Shown: piece after piece, positions 21,716 to 32,120 of the stretch
Numbering within the stretch: the first letter of the stretch is position 1
Layout: each line of letters starts with the position of its first letter
Assembly (NCBI GenBank): GCA_019188255.1
Contig: JAETXT010000001.1
Location: 558,001 to 622,000 of the forward strand
Origin: Verticillium longisporum
Lineage: Eukaryota > Ascomycota > Sordariomycetes > Glomerellales > Plectosphaerellaceae
Direction of reading: 5' to 3'
DNA length: 64,000 nucleotides
Translations under genes and position numbers: made by a program
The notes under the pieces: model-generated
The model's input: the letters and a program-made list of their open reading frames with translations, nothing else
Told to the model about the DNA's origin: nothing
Databases searched by the model: none

Positions 21716-22203
21716 GGTGACGAAAAAAAAAACTCAATGCAGGGTACTACCGATCGGGAAAGAGAAAAAGAAAACGGGACTTGAAAGCGCACGCACACAC
21801 AACGGACTCGGGAAACGAAAGCGTAGGCGTCGGACCTTGGGGGTTATAGCTGTTCTCCGGTGTTCTGCGGGCTAGCCGGTGGCGAAAGCAGCGAGCGAGC
21901 CTCTGGAGGGAGACTCGCTTTTGAATTATTATGACCACTGTTTACTAGTCTCGTTCGATCTTGTCCCATGTACTCGATGTTCCATAAGCGCTCGACCGAT
22001 CTCACTACTGTGCTTTTTCGGTGCCCGTCCCGCCGTGATACCTATTCACCCGGTCCCGCGCAAAAGATAACGTTAAATGTGGAAAGAAACAAAAGAATCC
22101 CTACGCAAAAGGTATCGTCCAAACGAGTGAAGAGCCCCAACGCCCAGCTAGCGATCAATCACAGTCATATCTCAGTTGTGCCCACACTCCCAGTCTCGAC
22201 ACG
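21716..22203. other. Convergent 3' intergenic region
   Basis: About 490 bp between the BAP31-like stop and the DUF1479 gene, presumably both 3' UTRs. No gene seen. Confidence 0.4.
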
Positions 22204-23858
22204 TCAAACCATCATGTCGTAGCGGTCCGGGAACAGGATCCCGTTCGCCATGCGCAGCAGCTGCACCTCGTGCTGGCCCGACGCATCATCTTCCTCCCAG
22301 GGAAGCAGTCCCATGGCGCGCAGGGCCTCGTCGCCGCCGGCGTCGTTGACCTCCTGCGTGCCGGGCCGGCCGACATGCGTGGCCTCGCCGATGCCGCCGC
22401 CAAAGTCCGGACTCGGGCGGCCCAGGGGAACGTCTTGCGCTGCCGCGCGAGGTACAGGGCGTTCGTCTGCGTCAGGGGACAGGCGGGGATGTACATGATG
22501 GTGGCCGGGGCCGTCACCGGGGAGACCTTGTCGCCGCCGTAGACCATGTCGGGATGCCAGGCGATGTAGTCGCCGGGCTCGACGCGCGGGACGCGAACGA
22601 GGGACTTGTCGAGGTGGAGGTGGGGGTGGAGGACATTGTTGAGCTCCTGGGTGTAGGAAGGGACGGCACCCTGGAGGATGGAGGTCTGTGAGAAGTCGAG
22701 AGCCCAGTTATCGGAGGCTAGGAAGGCGGCGGTCGAAGGCGACGCGGAGGCGGGGACGCGGGGCGAGAAGAAGGGGCGGAGGAGAAAGTAGGCGGTCGCA
22801 AGCTGGAGCATGGGACAGAGCAGCAGGGTGCCCTCTGATGGGTCGATGGAGGCCATGGACAGCCACCCCTGGAACATGGGGAACATGCTGCATGAGCCGG
22901 CGCCGTTGTAGAGGTCGGATGTGACCTTGAGACGCGAACTGCTCTCCCAGGGATCGTAGTCTTCCCAGCGACCATCCCAGATGGCGCGGTAAGTGCCGGC
23001 GCGGCCGTAGCCGTCGGGCTCCCAGCGTTCGACGCTGCCGCCGTCGACGTGGGCGTTGAGATGCCAGTTGGACTCGCCAGGCGTGTTGATGCGCAGACGA
23101 TCTGCATATGATACCGGGAAATTATTGCTGACCTGTGCTTCCGCATCGGTTGAGTGCCAGAGGCTCATGAGGAATTTCTGAGCCGCCAGGACGTTGGGAT
23201 GTCCGCGTCCTTTGATTTGGGCAGGCGTCCAATATATGCCCATGAGGTGAGGGCCTCGAGTTGGCCAAGCCTTGGTGCCGGGGTTGCTGGCCAAGTAGCC
23301 GTCGGTCTCCTCCTTCCACTCCATGACATCCTCCGATGGAACAACCTTGCGAATGACTGCAGCGCCTCTCTTCTTCAACTTGGCCGAAAACTCTGTGACT
23401 TTATCACGGTCCTCGAGGTCCGCAAAGTCGATGGTGGGAATAACGTCAGATTTTGTAACTTCGATGAGAGCAATCTCCGCTCGGAGGGAGACAAGCAGCC
23501 GGTCCCAGGACTTGGCGATGGCATTCTCCTTTCCAGCGACAAGTCCCTGTTTGATTTGTGCAAAGCGCCGAGGCAGCTGTGGCGGTGCTTCTGGTGCTCG
23601 AGGCATTTGCGGCACCGGCGGAGGTGGCGGCGACGACATGCCATAGTCCATGTCCGGCCAGTTTCGTTGGAACTGGTTAAACTGGTCCATGTCGTATGGT
23701 AAGGAGTCCGGCCACGCCATGCCCGGGGAGCCATAAGACGGCATGGGCACGTTGAACAAATCATCTGTGAAAGGGACATTGGCATACGATGAGAAATCAT
23801 GTTGCTGCTGACTGGACTGGTCGTGGCCGTCGTGTTCGGATTGGTCTTGATCCATCAT
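22204..23858 (-). CDS. DUF1479 family oxygenase (YbiU-like), with an apparent -1 frameshift near the C-terminus
   Basis: Member of the DUF1479 family, predicted Fe(II)/2-oxoglutarate-type oxygenases of unknown substrate. A single exon starting at 23858. The N-terminal ~95 residues are Gln/Asp/Pro-rich and not part of the domain. The core begins about LPRRFAQIKQGLVAGKE. An HxD iron motif is visible in HLNAHVDGGSVERW, and a later His in AWHPDMVYGGDK. As written, the frame ends at 22212 with an Arg/Ala/Ser-rich tail. One added base at the G run 22425-22428 (C run on the coding strand) restores GRPSPDFGGGIGEATHVGRP through RMANGILFPDRYDM and a stop at 22204, giving 551 aa. That alternative is clearly the conserved one. 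Confidence 0.88.
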
Positions 23859-24426
23859 GACGGTTCGTCGCGCCTTCAGCAGGATACAAGTACGACCCTG
23901 CCTCTGGTCGCGTGAAGGTGTGTTTAATGAGGCGATGGAACCGAACGGTTGAAGAGTCAGTAAGTATTACACGCGCTGATGAGCAGCAGCTGGGAGGACC
24001 CCAGGCGTGGCAATGACCCCACATTCTGCCACTCCCCGCGTTCGCGCGGTGTGTTCCCAAGCCCAGAAGGTGACCAAGTCCCCACCGGAAAATCGGTCGC
24101 AGCGAGCTGAGCTGCCTGGACTGCACCAGAGTCCAGCTCCCTGACAGGGGCCCTTTGGGGGCCTAGACTCTTGTAGCGACCAGTATGTTGGACGCCTGCA
24201 CCCGGCCCGCGCTGCCGCTTCACTGCATGACGATTGCCGTTTTTTTGTAGTCTTTTTGACGACAGAGAGTCAAGCGCATCGTACTCCAAGTGCTCTGTCA
24301 TTGTGATATATCCATTGCGTAATTCCAATCCTGCGATTTGCGGAGCTGTGCTTGGTTCAGCACCTGCCGTACCACGGTTAGCAGGAGGGGGGCGTTGTGC
24401 CAGCTGACCTCTGGCAGAGCCAGAAT
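23859..24426. other. Intergenic region upstream of the DUF1479 gene
   Basis: About 570 bp. Promoter of the DUF1479 gene plus the 3' side of the HhH gene; no additional gene recognised. Confidence 0.4.
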
Positions 24427-25365
24427 TCAGGAGGATGGCTTGCCGCGTTTCGATCGCCTGAGAGAAGTTTGATTCGCCGCTTCGTTTTGGACTGCCGACT
24501 TCCTCTTGGTCGCGGTGGACGGCTTCGACTTGTCCTTTTCAGATACCGAATTTCCAGCCTCCTCCTTCGAGGCTTTCGAGTCCCTTGTGTTGGCTGTCAA
24601 GGGCTTGACGCCAGCATCTCCTCGCCTCATGACAACGTACGACACTTTCTCAACGTCCATTGCGGATACTTCCAGCCTCTTCATCAGCGCTCTGGCTTCA
24701 AGGATGAGTTCATCGTACTCCTTCATGTTGTACTTTAATGACTCCCTTTTCCCGCCATTGCATAGCCAGTAATAAGCCTCGTCGGAGAAGAAGGGAACAT
24801 CGTCAGGCCGGTGAACGGCAAGAAGAAGCGAAGCGGTAGCAGGTCCGATGCCCTTGAGCTTTGCAAGAGTTGCGAGCGCCTTGGCCACATCCGACGTCTT
24901 TTCAAAAGTCGAGATTCCGTCTTGAATAGTCTGTGAAACGGCTGACGAGTCGTTCGATGTGACCAATTTCATGAGAGTTGGTCGAAACTTGCCGTGCTGT
25001 CTGTCAATACGTCAGACCGTCTCCGGAATATAAAACGAGCCGCACAAAGACACAGCGCTTACAGCTTCCAGTCGACCAGAACCTTGACATCGTCGTGGTT
25101 CATCGGTCTCTCGGGCGTACCATGTTGTGAGAATAGCCGAGGGGCCTCGACATACCGAAACTCATCGAGTTCCTTTAAAGTCTTCTGGCCTGGTTTTTCT
25201 GTCACGGCCAGTCTCAGCGATCCAAGTTTGAATTATGCTGTGAGTTATGCTGTGAGAGACGCGATTGAAGCACTTACCCTTTGCTACTGAGATGGACTCC
25301 AGTACGCTCTCGTAACTAGCAAGCAGCTCATCAAACTCTGCTCTTCCTATCGCGTTGGCCAGCAT
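24427..25365 (-). CDS. Conserved fungal protein with helix-hairpin-helix motif
   Basis: I do not recognise a named gene. Three exons, 25365-25278, 25189-25063 and 25000-24427 (introns 88 and 62 bp), give 262 aa with consistent phases. An HhH-like segment LAKLKGIGPATASLLLAVHR, followed by PFFSDEAYYWL, resembles the hairpin and following helix of HhH-GPD DNA glycosylases. I see neither a clear catalytic Lys/Asp pair in the expected place nor an Fe-S cluster, so glycosylase activity should not be assumed. The N-terminal part contains YVEAPRLFSQ and VLVDWKLQHGKFRPTLMKLV. The last ~70 residues are basic and Ser/Lys-rich, suggesting nuclear location. Confidence 0.75.
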
Positions 25366-25965
25366 CGTTTTGGAGGTTTTGGGACCGCGGGGATGTAGAT
25401 CACGCAGACAGCATGCGGCGGCGGCGTCTCCCTAGCTCAGATAGCTGCCACAGTGGCCTTCGGAGTGCAGTCCTTGACGACGAGAAGGGCAGGCACCAAA
25501 GATGTGTACCGGGGCTTCAAAACACTCGCGATGACTCGAGCCAAAGTTCACAGTTTGTCTTGTACAGCAGCGCGTGGAAAACGAAGTCGAGATGAGTTCA
25601 TCAGGAACGGGTAATGGGATTTGGCTTCCCCGATAGTCAACATCCGCCCCGGTAACAGTGAACGAGCGAGGCAACGAGTAAGTGCAAGTCAGAGTGGATC
25701 CCTGCGCACGCTTCTAGACCCTGGGCCCCGTCGATCCCGCCTCGACCCGCATTGGCCAGCGCAAAAGTAGGCTGCAGGCGATTCCCCCCTCGTCCTTTAC
25801 TTCCCGAAGAGAAAAAAAGTCCGCCGTCGTCAGACCAGAACACCGCAACTTCTGCTTCCCGCCTTACTTGCCGCGAATTATCTTCGACTGACTTGCTACC
25901 TCACCCGAAATCCTCGCAACTTATCCAACCAACAGCTCCTTCGACACTATTGTTCAACCGCAAAC
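25366..25965. other. Divergent promoter region of the HhH and zf-met2 genes
   Basis: About 600 bp between two divergently transcribed genes. No credible coding segment. Confidence 0.4.
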
Positions 25966-26394
25966 ATGGGCAACGTAAGTCCTGCCTGAAACCCCTCCAC
26001 CAATTTCGCTGTTTGGCGGGGCAGGACGTCGATTGAGGGGCTGACCGATATGCGTGCTGCAGGGCAACAGGGCTCAGCAGAAGCGTGAACGCAACGCCGA
26101 GAAGGCCGGCAAGCCTGCCAAGTCGCAGCTGAAAGTGGTATGTTGCGCCGTGACGTCGCCGGGAAAACCTTATGCTGATTGCGATGCTTCAGAACGCTGC
26201 CGCCAAGGATATTCAGTGCCAGATCTGCAAGGCTACCTTCTTGAAGACCACCAAGGCGCCCGCGTGAGTACAATCGCCTCCGAAAGTATGACAATGGCCC
26301 CTGACTGACATGACGCAGTCTCACCGAGCATGCCGACAACAAGCACAAGAAGACCCTCCCCGACTGCTTCCCGACCTTTGGCGTCGAGGCATAA
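25966..26394 (+). CDS. Small zf-met2/4F5-type zinc-finger protein (ZNF706-like)
   Basis: Small conserved eukaryotic protein with an N-terminal 4F5/SERF-like basic segment and a C-terminal zinc finger. Four exons: 25966-25974 (nine coding bases), 26063-26137, 26193-26263, 26319-26394, giving 76 aa, the usual size. The 4F5-like start reads MGNGNRAQQKRERNAEKAG. The zinc ligands are CQIC and the H...H pair in LTEHADNKHKKT. The exact cellular role is unknown; animal ZNF706 has been linked to translation and cell-state control. Because exons are tiny, no single frame covers the gene; the joins all follow canonical GT-AG sites. Confidence 0.9.
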
Positions 26395-26617
26395 TCGGCC
26401 ACCTTGGGGCGAGAGAGACGTTCGACAGGGGTGAAAGCGGCGTACCGGTGGTTGAAGATTCACGTGGTGTGCGGGCGGTGGGCGGTGGCATACAGCGATG
26501 GCGCATGGGAACCTTTGATTTAAACGAGGCAGACGAAGCAACCAAAAAGAGAAGACTACCTACACGGGATTTCAGACATGACTGCAGTCTTGGTTCTTAA
26601 GGTCATGATAGCATCAA

Positions 26618-27853
26618 TCAGTGTGCCGTGACAGGCGGAGCTCCAGCAGCGGGCAGCGTTACACTCAGCCCCTTTTCAGCCTTCTTGAGCTGTGCCTCTT
26701 GTTCACGAATGTGAGCCAGGATATCAGGATACCACCTCTCCCCGACGTCAGGATGGCTCTTGACCCTGTTCCTCAGCGTTGCCTCCCCCAGCGTCTTAGA
26801 GACGCCGCCCCTGCGAAATGTAAACTCGACGTCATCCAGCCGCTCCCCGCCATTTCTCTCGATGACCAGCTGGCGCTGCCTCCGCACCTCGTCCGGCACG
26901 CGCCCGACGCCGACGGTCTCGAGGTCCTCAAACTCGGCATCCCCGCGCACGCCCTGGAAGAACGGGATGGAGAACCGCGCGCCCTGGCCCGCCTCGGGCG
27001 ACAGCACCCGGTGGGTCGTCGACACGCAGACGCCCTGCGTCAGCGCCTCGAGCCCCTGCCCGATGGCCACGACGAGCGTGCCGTCGATGGGCGGGCAGTC
27101 GATCCACTCGCCACGCACGTTCTGCACCTGCAGGCCGCGGTGCGCGCTCGCCTGCAGGAGGTAGCTCGTCAGCATGCTGTCCTTGTGCGGGCCGACGCCC
27201 TGGCCCTGGGCGTCGCCGAGGCCGAGCTCCTGCAGGTCCGGATACTTGACCACCTTGAGCTTGTGCTGCTGGTGCGCGTCAAAGTACTTGTTGAACGCGT
27301 CCGCCGGGAGCTGGATTGCCTCGGCGATGAGGGACGTGAACGTCACGGAGATGGCGCCCATGCGGTCCATGTAGTCTGTGAACGTCTGGCGGAAATTCGG
27401 CAGCACCGAAGGCGACGGCCACTGGTTGGGGGCGTGCAGATTGTAGTAGAGGGGGTCCAGGGGACCCGGCACGGGATGCTCTGTTGAGAGATCAATCTGC
27501 TCTCTGTGGTCGATGGCACCGGCTGTGATCTCTGCTGAGAGCTGGGAGTACCCGAGGAACGATTTTGCGTTCTTCATCTCGATCTTTAGTCTGAATCCGC
27601 GTCAGTCATGATAGTGAGGTGGGGAGCAGCCTTGGGACCGAGCTGCGACTCACTTCTCTTCCTGAGGAATCTCAAAGAAGCCCTTCCCTTCCGCAATGAC
27701 TTTGTTGAAGAACTCATCCGAAATGCCGACATTCTTGAGATACAGGAAGCCGACCTCCAGGAGTGCATGGCGGAGATCCTCAAGAAACTTGGGTTTCGTT
27801 TTGGGATCACGGGCGAGCGCGAGGTCGAGAATCGGAATAGATGTGAAGGACAT
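26618..27853 (-). CDS. 2-oxoglutarate/Fe(II)-dependent dioxygenase, isopenicillin-N-synthase-like
   Basis: Non-haem iron oxygenase of the IPNS/flavone-synthase-like superfamily. Two exons, 27853-27654 and 27590-26618 (63-bp intron), give 390 aa. DIOX_N begins at SIPILDLALARDP, with ALLEVGFLYLKNVGI. The iron ligands are GPHKDS (HxD) and the distal His in STTHRVLSP. The 2OG-binding Arg is in ARFSIPFFQ (RxS). The core is complete and looks functional. Substrate unknown; no adjacent PKS, NRPS, terpene or transport genes suggest a biosynthetic cluster, so it probably acts alone. It lies downstream of UTP17 on the same strand. Confidence 0.92.
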
Positions 27854-28289
27854 GGTGAAAGTTGGTGGCGAGCTGACTTGACGCAGGTGTCACAACCCCC
27901 CTCTGCAGATAATAGACGTGCGTGCGTGCTGAGATGATTTGTCAAGGGGGTGTTTTGGTGGACTGATAAATGATATGGTAGGTATGCACAGAATCGAATG
28001 ATGTTGAGGATTGAACCTAAGAATATGGTATATGCCCTTCACTGTCCAGTCATCTCATCAAGTGGACGGATGGCGTAATTATTCCGGCCGGCTATCGGTC
28101 TACGGCGCCCTTCGCCAGCGCCTTTTGGCAGTCAACCCCGCATGTCTTGGCTAGCCGATCCGACCTCCGTCGGCAGGGAACGGCCCTCATCTCCCGCCGT
28201 TGTTCTTCTTGTTCTTCCCTGGTCATGCAAAAAAACGACACGCGCATCAAAATGCCTAGCATAGATTCAAGAACGCCTTGCATACAATT
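27854..28289. other. Intergenic region between UTP17 and the dioxygenase
   Basis: About 435 bp on the path of two co-oriented minus-strand genes: UTP17 3' UTR and dioxygenase promoter. No gene seen. Confidence 0.4.
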
Positions 28290-31200
28290 CTAAGCCGCAG
28301 TGCTTGCCAGCGGCTTTGTGGTGAGTAGCCCGGTGACCTTGTAAAACATGTCCTCGATTGACGGCATGGCGAAGGCTGGCGCAGCGTCAAACAACTCGGC
28401 GAGCTTCTGCCTGCTCACGATCGCGGTGTGCGTCTCGTCATCATCCAGCTCCATGTTGTCTCCGCCCGTAGCGAAATCAATCTCGCTGGCCTGATCATCC
28501 TCATCGGCGTCGCCGTTAATCGCATCATCAGCAATCGTCGTGTCGAGGCGCAGATCTTCCAGAGGCTTGGAGAGGGAGATCGCAGACTGGTCCGAAACCT
28601 CAGTGACGCTCCAGAGCTGAGCAGCATCGTCTAGAGCTACAAAGCCCGAGGAGCTTGCAGATGACACCAAGCTCGTGATGCGGTGAGGGACCGTCTCGAT
28701 GCAGAGAGGCTGAGGGTCCTCCGGCTTGAAGACCGCAATCTGCGAAGAGTGTGTATATGGAACGACCATGGCGAAAGTTCGGGACTTCTTGTCGACTTGT
28801 AGGTGAGCAAAAGCTGCAGGCACCGAGGAAGCATCCCTCTTGGGCAGCTTTACGCCGTACTGCAGTTCGTCGGCCACCACATCATAGACCCGAAGGTCGT
28901 TGGACAGGGTGACAATGTACGGGGAGAGAACCTGCAGTGAACGAACTTCGCCCTTCCACATGTTCTCCAGCATCGTACGTGTCTCGCCAGTGTGCGTGTC
29001 AACGATGTATACAGTCCCATCATCCTGGCTTCCAAAGGCAACAAACAGCGACGAGCCATCTTCTGAAAAGCTCATGCTGCCGCTTCGTTTGGCTGCCTTG
29101 TGGCCCTCGGAAGCAGGGATCACGTCTGCCCCGACATGGCTGCCCATGCCTACCGTAAGGCCGCAAGACCAAGACTGTAGAGATTGACCCTTGGTATCCT
29201 TCGAAGTCAGGCCATCAGTCTGCCTCGTCTTGAAATGCCAGATACGGACCAGGCCGTCATCTCCCAGGGTCGCAAATCTTGGCGCCGCAGGATCCGCAGC
29301 CAGCGCAAGGACCGTCTCGGGTCTGCTGGTGGAATGAGGCGAATTGATGCGCGAAGTGAGAGCGAGGGATTCGTCCTCGGCGGAGACCGACCAGAACTTA
29401 AGGTAGATTTCACGACGCTCTTGCAAAAGGTGCTCCTTCGCGTCAGGCGACATGTTGTCGATGTCTCCCGTAGGCGGCGACCAGTCGTCCACTGTTGCCA
29501 GCCATCGCGCATCCGAAGAAAAGGCAATGTGTGTGATAGCCGGTTCGGAAATGGGGTTTCCCTGCGCCGTGATGTTTACATCCGTGGGCTGTGTCCTTGC
29601 TAATGCTTGCTTGGAAACACTGGTAAAGGAATCAAGGTCGAAAGACTGAAGAATGGGCGCTGACTGTTGTGACCCAGACATCATCGCCTGCTGACCAGTG
29701 CCCACACAAACATGCAGCTTCGTTGCGTCCAGAGGGCTGAGAGCTGCCGGAATAGGGTGGCGGACTTCTTTCGAGACCTCTCCCACCCTCTTCACCAAGG
29801 TATCCTTAGGCTGTGCGAAGTACCGGGCTGCCGATTGGATTCCTGACACGTACGTGACCGGCTTCATTTCAGAGGTCGAGATGACCATTGCCGAGTTATC
29901 GTCAAGGTGGATTGCGTACTGTGCACCGCTCGGTGACACGACGATGTTCTCAATAGCGCCGGGAAGATGGGGAAGATATGTGGTGATGGCAGTATCGACT
30001 TGCCATAGGACGAGTGTGTTTTCGGAGCCACCGGAGACTAGATAGTGACCTGAGAGGAAATTAGTGACGGGCCCTCAAAGGAACCTAATGGAGCGCTCAC
30101 CATCTCTTGACCACTTGACGCTGCGAACAGCCCGCCTGTGCCAGTGAAACTTCCTAGCCTGAACCTCTTTTTGCTTGGGCTTGGGGCCGCGCATGCTCTG
30201 CAGCTTCGTTAAGATGTCGTTGTACAAGAACATAGCGCCTCGGCCACATCCGATGATGACATCAAGGACCTCTGAGCTGGGTTTGACAGTTTGCTTTTCG
30301 GGTGTCGAGAGGCCTTGCTGACGGCTAGTGACCCTTAGATCCAAAGTGCAGACGATGTCGCTTGTGTCAAAGTTGAAGAAGTCGCCTTCTAGTTCCAAGT
30401 CCTGCCCAGCGATCGTGCCGACCACTAGACCCTCGGAGTGGGCACCGACCATATATCTTCCATCAGCCGTGGCGCGCAGCACATGTATCGCTTGGTCTGG
30501 TCGGACGGTCTTGAAGAGAATCTGGGACGCGAGGTGGGAAGCGCCCATGCGGCAGTATGCAACAATGGTACCCTCATCATTCTGCTTTTTCTCCGACACA
30601 AAGACAACGTCGTGAAGATCCTCGTTAACCTTGATCGCGGTAACGCAGAAGTCCAGTGCCGTTTGAGACTTTGTCATCAGGGTATCTTCGGGCTTGATAC
30701 CCTGTCTCCAGTTGAACTTCCATATCCTTCCATCAGAGCATCCAACCCAGACAAAATCTGGTTCCACAGGCGAGAGATGAGTGGTGAGAACTGAGGCAGT
30801 AGGGCTATCTTTGTTGTCTTTCGCTATCGGTAGGGGGATTCGTCGTACGAGGAGAGAGTCTGCTACAGAGTAGACTTGTAGGGAAGTGTGGTATGTGAGG
30901 ATGAGGTGCCTATTTCATGTTAGACGAGTGTTGTAGCAGTTTGGATGTAACATACTTCGCATCACTGCTGAACACGGGGTCAATATCAGCGATTCTGCCA
31001 CCCAATGGCGACGAGATCTTCCAGCCATTGGACTCGCCCGCAGACTGCAGTTCGCTCTGATCTTTAGTTTTTGTGGTGATATTCGCAGTGTCGCCGTTCT
31101 GCAGCTCGGAAAGAACCTTGAGGGCGTTGCCCTTGAGCTTGTTGGCATCCGAGGTTCGTTTGTCAGATTTGGGCGTGGACTGCTTCTCGTCCTTGCGGTT

Positions 31201-31305
31201 GCGCTTGATGTCAGAGTTTCGTTGCTTGTCGCTGGCGTCACGCTTCCTCTTTTTATTCGGGTCCACGTCTGCCGCGCGCGGCTTCTGATCTGTTTTTCCG
31301 ACCAT
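28290..31305 (-). CDS. utp17: U3 snoRNP / small-subunit processome WD-repeat protein UTP17 (NAN1, WDR75 homologue)
   Basis: Component of the UTP-A (t-UTP) subcomplex of the nucleolar small-subunit processome, required for pre-18S rRNA processing and linked to rDNA transcription. Three exons: 31305-30956, 30909-30101, 30049-28290 (introns 46 and 51 bp), giving 972 aa, close to the family size. A Lys/Arg-rich N-terminal tail carries nuclear signals. WD-type repeats follow: HLILTYHTSLQVYSVADSLL, WVGCSDGRIWKFNW, HRRAVRSVKWSRDG / YLVSGGSENTLVLWQVDTA, and FATLGDDGLVRIWHFKTRQ. The C-terminal part is acidic. It shares a 425-bp divergent promoter with RPB10. Confidence 0.92.
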
Positions 31306-31730
31306 CGCGTTGTCCTTTGGCGCTGGTTCTGTCGTTCAGGGCAATGTGTGATACAGAGGCAACCGTTTATCACCACAGAAGTGCTCACAAGCAGTTCCAG
31401 ATGCAGGCCTTCAGAAAAAAAAGTTGCTGCCAGGCCGAGTCCCGCTTGAAAATTCGGGGCCCGCAAGAGAGACGCACCACATGATTGGTTAGCTCACCCC
31501 ACCTTCGATATTCGATAAGATAAGAATTACCCGGTGAAAGCCCGTTACACCAGGAAATTTCTCCATACCACGGCTCTCACGCCTTTCTCGCGACGACAGT
31601 CTTCAATCAGCGACGACGATCATCTCCGCCGACCATCGCAGCTACGAGAAAGCCGACTCTCGGTGACTCTTATACACGGTGGAAGCCTCGATTTCCATAG
31701 TATCGATAGCGCCCGAACGACGCTGCCAAA
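31306..31730. promoter_or_regulatory. Bidirectional promoter of UTP17 and RPB10
   Basis: The 425 bp between two start codons of opposite orientation must hold both promoters. Both products serve RNA polymerase or ribosome production, so co-regulation is plausible. I could not assign a specific factor site. Confidence 0.55.
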
Positions 31731-32120
31731 ATGATTATCCCGGTTCGCTGCTTCTCTTGCGGCAAGGTTGGTTAGCCCCTGCGCCTTTGTCGCAAGGCAC
31801 ACCATTGACGATATCACAGGTGACTGGCGACTTGTGGGAGCGCTACTTGAAGCTTATTGACGACGGTATCGCTGATGGGTACGATGAGGGTCAATATCCC
31901 ACGGATGTATCGTTACTAACGGATGCGACAGAGACGCTATGGACGAGCTCGGCCTCAAGCGATACTGCTGCCGTCGCATGATCATGACCCACGTCGATCT
32001 GATCGAGAAGCTGCTGAAGTATGTGCGGTGGCCACGCCAGAGCTTAAGAGTCGCTCTGCTAACTTTGTCAGATACACTCCCGATGGTCGTAACGAGAAGA
32101 AGAACAACCTGCCCGCATAA
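31731..32120 (+). CDS. rpb10: RPB10 (ABC10-beta), common subunit of RNA polymerases I, II and III
   Basis: Small zinc-binding subunit shared by all three nuclear RNA polymerases. Four exons: 31731-31766, 31820-31878, 31932-32018, 32072-32120 (introns of 53 bp each), giving 76 aa, as expected. It starts [12 protein letters not shown] (first zinc pair, CxxC) and has the second, atypical pair in [11 protein letters not shown], then the conserved [23 protein letters not shown] is also diagnostic. Every exon join was fixed by family sequence and phase. Intact. Confidence 0.97.

Noticed and set aside
26618..27853. Possible penicillin-type biosynthetic gene cluster around the IPNS-like enzyme
   Set aside because: Neighbours are housekeeping genes (UTP17, zf-met2, HhH protein). 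No NRPS, PKS, transporter or cluster regulator is present.
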